This document shows, one piece after another, positions 8,311-13,362 of a stretch of DNA of 64,000 nt. The number at the start of each line of letters is the position of its first letter. The first letter of the stretch is position 1. The notes under the pieces are model-generated. The model searched no databases. It was not told the origin of the DNA and was given only the letters and a program-made list of their open reading frames with translations. Source of the DNA: Bacteroidota bacterium (GTDB lineage: Bacteria; Bacteroidota; Bacteroidia; NORP154); the NCBI GenBank assembly GCA_022572355.1, contig JACZWC010000013.1:1-64000 (forward strand). Direction: 5' to 3'. The translations under genes and the position numbers were made by a program.

Positions 8311-8696
8311 TGGAAAATTATACGCTGACAGGGGATTATAAGCAACCCGGTGTAAATTTAGATGCCGGCAAAGGCATCATAGAAATAAAGGGGAGATCCA
8401 TACCGGAGCAAACCACAAAGTTTTATCAACCCATACTTGATTGGGTAGATAGCTACATTCAAAATCCGGCAGAAGAAACAATTATCAATTATCACCTGGA
8501 TTACTATAATAGTTCATCTAAAAAGTACCTGTTAGATATACTTGAAAGATTTACACCATTACACAATAGCGGTAAAAAGATTACATTCAACTGGTACTAC
8601 GAAGAAGATGATGACGAGGCAGAAGATGCAGGGATTTTATACGGTGAACTGGCAGAATATCCGGTTAATCTTATCCCTGTGCCCGAAGAAGAATAA
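8310..8696 (+). CDS. siaC: SiaC-family regulatory phosphoprotein (DUF1987)
   Basis: 128 residues matching the SiaC/DUF1987 family along its length: GIIEIKGRSIPE near 22-33, FYQPILDWVDSY near 38-49, YYNSSSKKYLLDILE near 65-79, and ITFNWYYEEDDDE near 90-102. In Pseudomonas aeruginosa SiaC is phosphorylated on Thr68 by SiaB and dephosphorylated by the PP2C phosphatase SiaA, and it controls the cyclase SiaD. Here Ser68-70 occupy the equivalent region. The SpoIIE phosphatase just upstream would be the SiaA counterpart; no SiaB kinase or GGDEF gene is adjacent. Confidence 0.85.
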   Translation: MENYTLTGDYKQPGVNLDAGKGIIEIKGRSIPEQTTKFYQPILDWVDSYIQNPAEETIINYHLDYYNSSSKKYLLDILERFTPLHNSGKKITFNWYYEEDDDEAEDAGILYGELAEYPVNLIPVPEEE

Positions 8697-8869
8697 ATAG
8701 AAACATATTTGAGATAGGCCTGGTAGTTCTTCGTTGAAGTATGGTGGTAACATCAGCATCGCAGGTTAAAGCGGGGTTCGTCATCGGTCGTCCGCAAAAA
8801 ATCACGCCAAGCCAACACAGCCTATTTTTATGACGTGTTTATTTTAATGGTATAAAAATAAGCTATGTT

Positions 8870-9350
8870 GCCCTTCGGGTCTCCGCTACGCTCCGAGCTT
8901 GTCATGCTTTTTGCAGTTCCTCTCTCTTCCTCACTCGCAGCTCCTGTGTCCTTCCAGGAGCTTACTACATTCACTTCGCTGCTCAATCACTACGTTCATT
9001 ACGCTCATGGCATTGTCTTATTCAATATCATAACCGAATCTTATAGATCCTCTGCTAATTCAGAAAAACAGATTATGATTAGTCCATTCCCTACATTCAC
9101 TCCGTTCTTTCGCAACTCAGTTCATTCCGCAAGCACCTGCAAGTCCACCCGCTGCTTATTAATTATGCTCGCCTGCGGGCTCTCTCGGCTGCGGGATGGG
9201 GTTTTTGTCCCTCCTCCACCAAAGCCACCGCGCGGGACCAAAAACCCCACCCTTGCTAACGTAGCGTCCAGCGCAGCTCGTTCCTCGCTGACAAAGCTGT
9301 CCCCACCTCGTTCGCACTCGCGAACGGCTCGCGTTTCGCTAATAAACATT
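8870..9350. other. GC-rich, structured region without a credible gene
   Basis: Composition rises sharply above the AT-rich surroundings. The block is full of short C/G/T-rich phrases (CTCCGCTACGCTCCGAGC, CACTCGCAGCTCC, GCTCGCGTTTCGC) and hairpins, including a long one at 9198-9248 and CGTTCGC/GCGAACG at 9309-9326. Reading frames on both strands here have unnatural proline/serine- or glycine/arginine-rich composition and no family features, so they are not taken as genes. It looks like non-coding DNA of a mobile element or an acquired repeat (inference). The flanks 8697-8869 and 9351-9454 hold nothing recognised. Confidence 0.5.
9198..9248. repeat. Long inverted repeat (14-15 bp arms)
   Basis: GGGGTTTTTGTCCC (9198-9211) pairs with GGGACCAAAAACCCC (9234-9248) with a single-base bulge, enclosing a 22-base loop. 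It sits in the GC-rich block and could be a structured RNA, a recombination site or a replication/transfer feature. Confidence 0.6.
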
Positions 9351-9454
9351 TGGATGAGTAGATAGTTGGGTTTTACCCGATGGACTTTAGTAGTCTGGCT
9401 CAGGGCTGTTTTAACCTGCTATGTATTCATAGATACGTTCTAAAGCCAGGCTAT

Positions 9455-9952
9455 CTATGCTGACCCTTTAGAGTCAAGAAGTTTATCGAGTTCTTGAGGA
9501 TTTTCAGAGTAGTATGCTATTTTTTCCATTAGTGCATCTGTATGGATATTCCCTTCCTTAAAAATGACAGAGGTAAATCTTGTTTCCGTTTCCAATGGGA
9601 CTTTGTAATATGTTTCATCTTGAACATAATTGTCAAACCAGCGTTGAAATAGCTTTTGTCTTTTACCTTCTCTACCGTCATTATCTTCACACACGTAAAC
9701 TATAATCCGTTCGTCATGTTTATCAATAAAATCCATAATTACCTGGCATACAGTTTGTCCAACTTTTGCATCCAGAGGTAATATTTGCCCTTCTTCTTCA
9801 GGGTTGACCATCACTTCATATACGATAATTTTACCGTCTTGATTTAGTTCAGAGAATACGTGTTCATCTAATGCAAACAAAACAACATACTTTGAACCAC
9901 TACCGGTGGTGAAGGTAAAATATCCTTCATCCCCCATTTCAACATTATACAT
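9455..9952 (-). CDS. DUF6169-like hypothetical protein
   Basis: 165 residues, cytoplasmic, acidic. The start MYNVEMGDEGYFTF and the segment YVVLFALDEHVFSE, with later YVCEDNDGREGKRQKLFQ and SVIFKEGNIHTDAL, resemble a Bacteroidota family of unknown function remembered as DUF6169; the name is given with moderate confidence. A 50-residue gene on the same strand ends 18 bases upstream, and both would be read from the -7 box at 10137-10144. The pairing of a small basic protein with a larger acidic one is also the layout of toxin-antitoxin modules, but no toxin motif is seen. Confidence 0.7.
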   Translation of the reverse strand: MYNVEMGDEGYFTFTTGSGSKYVVLFALDEHVFSELNQDGKIIVYEVMVNPEEEGQILPLDAKVGQTVCQVIMDFIDKHDERIIVYVCEDNDGREGKRQKLFQRWFDNYVQDETYYKVPLETETRFTSVIFKEGNIHTDALMEKIAYYSENPQELDKLLDSKGSA

Positions 9953-9970
9953 AGGAATTTCAGGAGGTAA

Positions 9971-10123
9971 TTAGGAGATCGGGGCAACTTTCCGGATTTC
10001 ACTTATAGACGCACCTAACTGGATAAGCCGTCTTACTTCGTCCTTTCTGGAAAGAACTTTTTTCAGCTTTGCATCAAGCAACTTATTGCCTTTTAAGACG
10101 ATATGAGTATTGCCTTTTTTCAT
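9971..10123 (-). CDS. Small basic protein upstream of the DUF6169-like gene (50 aa)
   Basis: ATG at 10123 to TAA at 9971 gives 50 residues, starting MKKGNTHIVLKGNKLLDAKL and rich in Lys/Arg (KKVLSRKDEVRRLIQLG). The C-terminal half resembles a short DNA- or RNA-binding helix pair (RRLIQLGASISEIRKV). An exact -7 box TATCTTTG lies 13 bases upstream, and the next gene on the strand starts 18 bases downstream. It is probably the first gene of a two-gene operon. Family unknown. Confidence 0.6.
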   Translation of the reverse strand: MKKGNTHIVLKGNKLLDAKLKKVLSRKDEVRRLIQLGASISEIRKVAPIS

Positions 10124-10136
10124 GATTTCTTATTTG

Positions 10137-10144
10137 CAAAGATA
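10137..10144 (-). promoter_or_regulatory. Bacteroidota -7 box (TATCTTTG, minus strand)
   Basis: Exact TAnnTTTG on the minus strand, 13 bases before the ATG of the 50-residue gene. It would drive that gene and the DUF6169-like gene together. Confidence 0.55.
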
Positions 10145-10457
10145 ATAATAATCCGTTTGACTGAACTGTCAATTATGTTCAATCCTTACCTGTTCTGATA
10201 TGTACTTAAACGCATTAATACACAAAAAGTTCTATTATCTATGATATGGAAGCACATAAACCATTAAACTGGTATCATATAATACTGCATAAATTTCGCT
10301 TAACCAACTCAAAATTTGTCTTATGCAAAGTTAAGCCATACCCCTCCGCACAGTCAAGGTTAAAATGAATTTTGCAAAAAAAATCTCCAGTCCTCCTATC
10401 GTCGGATAGTATTTTTTTCACAAAAACCTTGCCTCTGCCACCATGATGGCTGTTTAG
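10145..10457. other. AT-rich gap without a supported gene
   Basis: Only a 40-codon frame from 10246 and a small hairpin around CTATCGTCGGATAG near 10400 are seen. Neither is convincing. No RNA gene is recognised. Confidence 0.4.
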
Positions 10458-10712
10458 TCGCCTAAGTCAAATTTTAAGGCGCAGTTTAAATTCAGTGATA
10501 ACAAAACCAGAAAGCCATGTATAAAACCAAACTATTTCAAAAGAAAAGAGGAAAGACTGAAAAGATTAGCTGAACTCTTAGCTAACAAAGCATTGAAGCA
10601 TGAATTTGGTACAGATCAGTACAGTAATTTAATTCGACGGTATCGCTTTGTACATTTTATGTACAGTACAAAAAAGGAAAGAAGCATGTATGATCAGCGT
10701 AAGCTACCCTAA
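10458..10712 (+). pseudogene. Open frame without start, possibly frameshifted small gene
   Basis: A frame is open from 10458 to TAA at 10710-10712 and reads RKEERLKRLAELLANKALK and YSNLIRRYRFVHFMYSTKK, which looks coding (charged helices). It has no ATG or GTG in its first half. An ATG at 10517 in another frame begins MYKTKLFQKK and would join this frame if one base were gained or lost in the A-rich tract at about 10538-10547. It could be a frameshifted gene of roughly 65 residues or a sequencing error. Function not recognised. Confidence 0.3.
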
Positions 10713-10922
10713 CGGCATTTCAGCGTGAACATGGTTATTACTGCCAGGAGCATGGGAATTGCCTGGTTCTTTGTGGGAAGGTAATCGGCGAAGGTTCTTT
10801 TTGATTTTAATGGAATCTTTCATTTCCTCTAAAAGATCGTTGTTAATCAACTCAAACTTGAAGTTGGCCAGATTAATTTTCCGTACGATCACTTTCATCA
10901 TCAGTATCAAAGTTTTCTTCAA
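10704..10922 (-). CDS. Hypothetical small protein (up to 72 aa)
   Basis: Minus-strand frame with two parts: a helical Lys-rich N-terminal half (NLANFKFELINNDLLEEMKD) and a His/Pro-rich tail. It overlaps in another frame the end of the 53-residue frame at 10873-11034 and the frame end at 10712 on the plus strand. Only some of these can be real. No family is recognised. Confidence 0.3.
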   Translation of the reverse strand: MKKTLILMMKVIVRKINLANFKFELINNDLLEEMKDSIKIKKNLRRLPSHKEPGNSHAPGSNNHVHAEMPLG

Positions 10923-11034
10923 TAAAATTAGACTTCTCGTTGTTTTTCCATCTTAGGAAATAGTATTCAAACAAGATCACCAATCGCCTAAAATCAATTT
11001 TCAGTTTTATGATCATTTTTACCACAGGTTTCAT
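10873..11034 (-). CDS. Hypothetical small protein (53 aa)
   Basis: ATG at 11034 to TAA at 10873. The N-terminal two thirds are basic and hydrophobic (MKPVVKMIIKLKIDFRRLV), and the C-terminus is strongly acidic (FIEENFDTDDESD). This charge asymmetry is unlike random AT-rich DNA, which supports coding. No ribosome-binding site or -7 box is clear. No family is recognised. Confidence 0.35.
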   Translation of the reverse strand: MKPVVKMIIKLKIDFRRLVILFEYYFLRWKNNEKSNFIEENFDTDDESDRTEN

Positions 11035-11110
11035 TTTGTGTTTTATTTCGTATTTGTTTCAGGGTTAAGTCCAAGATAAGTCCAGTATAAGTGCAGTCAG
11101 GAAAAGAGCA

Positions 11111-11144
11111 AAAAAGAGCCCCATATTTGCATACGAGGCTCTTT
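11111..11144 (-). terminator. Terminator of the 267-residue gene
   Basis: On the minus strand AAAGAGCC and GGCTCTTT (11137-11144 with 11113-11120) form an 8-bp stem, followed by a T-rich tail. It lies 15 bases past the stop at 11159. Confidence 0.7.
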
Positions 11145-11158
11145 ACCCATCCACTCAA

Positions 11159-11962
11159 TTAAAACACCTCAACAACTCGCAGAGCGTTACCAGACGCAAA
11201 CAAATAGTAATCAGCATCTACCTTTTGGTAGAACTCAATACCAATTACATTCACTAACGCAACATCCGCACTCAGCACTGGAGCGCCGGGCAAACTTGCG
11301 ATCAGCGTTGTTACTGCTCCTACGGGTACACCAACAGGGATATAACCCGAATAAGCAACATCACTCAACCCGTTTTCAGCATCGACCTTTGGTGCGTACT
11401 TAAGGGTATTTGTGTCAAATTGATAATCCGATATAGCAGCAATGCCATTGATCAGCCTGAAATGGGTTACCCCTATTGGCCAGTCAATGTAGTTCCCTGG
11501 GTTAAAGTCAGGAATCGCCAAAGTCGTTTCATTCCTGTCAGCATTAGCCATGAGCTTATAAGGAGCAGTAAAAACACTTGCCAGGGCAAGGTTTTTATCA
11601 AATTCAAACCCTTTGATAAGCTCCTCGTTTTGTGTCAGCAAAATAGGCCGTTCACCTCTTTTACCATTTGCCTCAAGGTTGATCATTTTAAAAACCCTGG
11701 TCAACCTTCCGGTAACACGGGGATCACCCATAGTTTTTACCAATGATGCCAACGCTACCCGTAAGGTCTTGCCAACTTTGGCGCTGCCTCCAAACTCAGA
11801 CATATTCTCGCGTGTCCTTTTAAACGCAGGGTCTTTTAAGATTTGCTCTTTTGTGGGCCCGCCGTTCATCCCTGCAAAGTCTCCTTTCAGTCCCTTAATT
11901 TTAAAGTGTCGTACTCCACCCATAGAGCCTTTGTACTTCACTATTCCAACTTGTTTTGCCAT
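11159..11962 (-). CDS. Conserved Bacteroidota protein of unknown function (267 aa)
   Basis: The start at 11962 (MAKQVGIVKYKGSMGGVRHF) is chosen because AGGAAATT precedes it and the upstream in-frame extension has no family character. The N-terminus, with GGPTKEQILKDPAFKRTREN near 35-54 and EFGGSAKVGKTLR near 57-69, is the hallmark of an uncharacterised Bacteroidota family that often lies in accessory regions. The C-terminal half is mostly beta (IAAISDYQF, VAYSGYIPVG, EFYQKVDADYYLFASG). There is no signal peptide. The function is unknown; possible roles include a structural or coat-like protein. A terminator follows. Confidence 0.65.
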   Translation of the reverse strand: MAKQVGIVKYKGSMGGVRHFKIKGLKGDFAGMNGGPTKEQILKDPAFKRTRENMSEFGGSAKVGKTLRVALASLVKTMGDPRVTGRLTRVFKMINLEANGKRGERPILLTQNEELIKGFEFDKNLALASVFTAPYKLMANADRNETTLAIPDFNPGNYIDWPIGVTHFRLINGIAAISDYQFDTNTLKYAPKVDAENGLSDVAYSGYIPVGVPVGAVTTLIASLPGAPVLSADVALVNVIGIEFYQKVDADYYLFASGNALRVVEVF

Positions 11963-12163
11963 AATTTCCTTTTGTTTTTTACCTGCCGTAGTTTTAACAT
12001 AGGCAGGTTGATTAATAAATTGAATTAACGGTGTCAAATGTATAAGTGCCGTAACTAATACACAACCCATAAGGTGCTATAAATCAATGCAATGGAAAGA
12101 AAAAGGAACAGAATGATAGAATCTAAAGTGTGATGATGGAATAAACACCTAATAGGTATAAAA

Positions 12164-12185
12164 AAGCAAGCCGTTCGGCTTGCTT
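12164..12185 (-). terminator. Hairpin terminator (minus strand)
   Basis: AAGCAAGCC (12164-12172) and GGCTTGCTT (12177-12185) form a perfect 9-bp stem with a 4-base loop. On the minus strand the stem is followed by TTTTTT-type sequence. It would end transcription coming from the truncated tRNA-Arg locus. Confidence 0.65.
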
Positions 12186-12367
12186 CTCTGTAGGCCGTTA
12201 TTAGCTCCAACTTATAGCCCCTTGCGTATAAACCAGGTGCTTTGGTCAACTTAGTTAACAGCCTTGAATTTTTACTAAATTTCTCTAAAAAGAACGCAAA
12301 TGAAACGCAAATGGAAAGTCCTTATTGGTAACTATCTAATAATCAATTATATATATACATACCTCCC

Positions 12368-12410
12368 CTGCTTAGAAGGCAGATGCTCTATCCAGCTGAG
12401 CTACGCGACC
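12368..12410 (-). pseudogene. Truncated tRNA-Arg(TCT): 5' half only
   Basis: On the minus strand, from 12410, the acceptor 5' strand GGTCGCG, TA, D-arm GCTCAGCTGGATAGAGC, and anticodon arm TCTGC-CTTCTAA-GCAG (anticodon TCT) are intact. The sequence then departs into unrelated DNA with no T-arm or 3' acceptor strand in the next 350 bases. It cannot fold as a tRNA. A half tRNA like this usually marks one edge of an inserted or rearranged segment. A small palindromic insert abuts its 5' end. Confidence 0.8.
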
Positions 12411-12487
12411 ATTTACAAAAACTACAATCGCTGAGCCCTGCCTGTACGCTGTCGCTGAAGCTTTAGCACAAGTGACCGGCAGGCAGG
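12410..12487. mobile_element. 78-bp palindromic insert at the 5' end of the tRNA-Arg fragment
   Basis: The segment is bracketed by direct copies of TACGCGAC (12402-12409 and 12488-12495), which is tRNA bases 2-9 on the other strand. Inside, CCTGCCTG (12437-12444) and CAGGCAGG (12480-12487) form a hairpin, and CTGTCGC (12449-12455) faces GCGACAG (12491-12497). The segment separates a -7 box at 12510-12517 from the tRNA. It resembles the insert at tRNA-His (32317-32388), sharing TGCCTGT and a GCTG..GAAG..AGCA.AAGTG-like core. Interpreted as a small non-coding mobile element; no protein is encoded. Confidence 0.5.
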
Positions 12488-12509
12488 TACGCGACAGATT
12501 TCAAGGATG

Positions 12510-12517
12510 CAAATGTA
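12510..12517 (-). promoter_or_regulatory. -7 box of the tRNA-Arg locus (TACATTTG)
   Basis: Exact TAnnTTTG on the minus strand. It lies about 100 bases from the tRNA start but would be only about 15 bases from it without the 78-bp insert and one target copy. Confidence 0.5.
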
Positions 12518-12617
12518 GGATTTTTTGGTATTTATCCTGATAGCAGGAACTTTATTTGGATTGGAGTAAAAGGTAACAAAACGTGTCAAGATAATAACCC
12601 TGCTTCCTATTTCATTT

Positions 12618-12851
12618 CTATAGTTTCTTCATCTTTTTGAGAAAATCGTTAACAGAAATTCCAAGTGTTCTAAGGTTTGTTCTAATATGGAAAGCGGGAA
12701 TCTCTTTTTTAGCCCCACGGAAAGTAATTGGTCTCGTCAATTCCAATTTTCCCCATATCTCATGACTCCCTTCAGTTCTATAATATCTGAGTCCTTCAGA
12801 TTTAAGAAATTTCTTGAAATCCCTAGTTTTAATTGATCCTAACTTGGACAT
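12618..12851 (-). CDS. hicA: HicA-type mRNA interferase toxin
   Basis: 77 residues, the size of HicA (YcfA) toxins with a double-stranded RNA-binding-like fold. The conserved catalytic His is His30 in TEGSHEIWGK. The region IPAFHIRTNLRTLGISVNDFL matches the C-terminal helix that follows the last strand in the family. HicA cleaves mRNA until bound by HicB. The gene starts 3 bases after the hicB stop, so both are in one transcript with antitoxin first. Confidence 0.8.
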   Translation of the reverse strand: MSKLGSIKTRDFKKFLKSEGLRYYRTEGSHEIWGKLELTRPITFRGAKKEIPAFHIRTNLRTLGISVNDFLKKMKKL

Positions 12852-12854
12852 GCA

Positions 12855-13229
12855 TTAACTTACCGCCGAAACAGCCATATTGGTTTGAGACTGCTGATAT
12901 TGCCCCGAAGATATCAGGGACTGAAGAATCGGATTACTTTTGACAGTATCTTCTAAGTCAGGTGCGCTAAAAACGGCCTTGGGTTTCTTGGTAACGGTCC
13001 AACCTAATTCCAATAAATCAGCTATCAACGTTCCCTTCTTATGTGCGTATTTGACAAATATACTAGCTGCCTCTTGAAACGCATTCCCAGCATCCTTACT
13101 AGTATCTCCATAAGAGGAAATTTCAAGTGCTGGTGAATAGGCAATAAATTGATTATCCTCTTTAAAGATAAACAGTTCTACACCAACCCTGAATTTATTG
13201 CCTTTTTTTTTTATAAACTGATCTGCCAT
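12855..13229 (-). CDS. hicB: HicB-type antitoxin
   Basis: 124 residues from MADQFIKKKG at 13229; the longer in-frame start at 13313 would add a hydrophobic stretch upstream of the promoter box, so it is not used. ELFIFKEDNQFIAYSPALEISSYGDT is the partial RNase H-like HicB fold with its ASCPALE-type loop, and KDAGNAFQEAASIFVKYA is the following helix. The C-terminal 40 residues show no clear ribbon-helix-helix or HTH domain, so how the operon is autoregulated is unclear. The -7 box and a small palindrome lie at 13247-13266. Confidence 0.75.
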   Translation of the reverse strand: MADQFIKKKGNKFRVGVELFIFKEDNQFIAYSPALEISSYGDTSKDAGNAFQEAASIFVKYAHKKGTLIADLLELGWTVTKKPKAVFSAPDLEDTVKSNPILQSLISSGQYQQSQTNMAVSAVS

Positions 13230-13246
13230 GTTAAATTTGAGTCTGT

Positions 13247-13266
13247 ACGTATAACGTGCAAAAGTA
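13247..13266 (-). promoter_or_regulatory. hicBA promoter and possible operator
   Basis: TACTTTTG (minus strand, 13259-13266) fits the TAnnTTTG -7 box 30 bases before hicB. ACGT-TAT-ACGT at 13247-13257, just downstream of it, is a short symmetric site where an autorepressor could bind. Confidence 0.45.
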
Positions 13267-13316
13267 AAGAAAAGTTCAATTAATGTTAATTGTATAACGA
13301 AAGTTGAAATCAAATA

Positions 13317-13362
13317 CTAAAACATCCTCTCCCTTTTCAATAAATAAGGTAGCAGAACTTGC
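13317..13362 (-). pseudogene. Detached 3' end of a DUF58 gene
   Basis: Minus strand reads QVLLPYLLKRERMF then TAG, identical in protein to the last 14 residues of the intact DUF58 gene (stop at 25089) while differing only at silent codon positions in that stretch. About 43 of 50 bases match between 13317-13366 and 25089-25138, in the same orientation. The rest of a DUF58 gene is absent here. It abuts the stop codon of the surface-protein gene at 13363, so it marks one edge of the segment lying between the two copies. Confidence 0.8.

Noticed and set aside
8865..9365. 166-residue plus-strand frame and a 75-residue minus-strand frame in the GC-rich block
   Set aside because: Composition is unnatural, no domain or signal is seen, both strands are open only because stop codons are rare in GC-rich DNA, and hairpins run through them.
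10246..10368. 40-codon plus-strand frame
   Set aside because: Short, no promoter or ribosome-binding site, composition like the surrounding AT-rich DNA.
10759..10956. 65-residue plus-strand frame
   Set aside because: Opposite to the small minus-strand frames, which have more protein-like charge patterns; no start signals.
12055..12249. 64-residue minus-strand frame upstream of the 267-residue gene
   Set aside because: It runs through the perfect hairpin at 12164-12185, has no ribosome-binding site and shows no family features.
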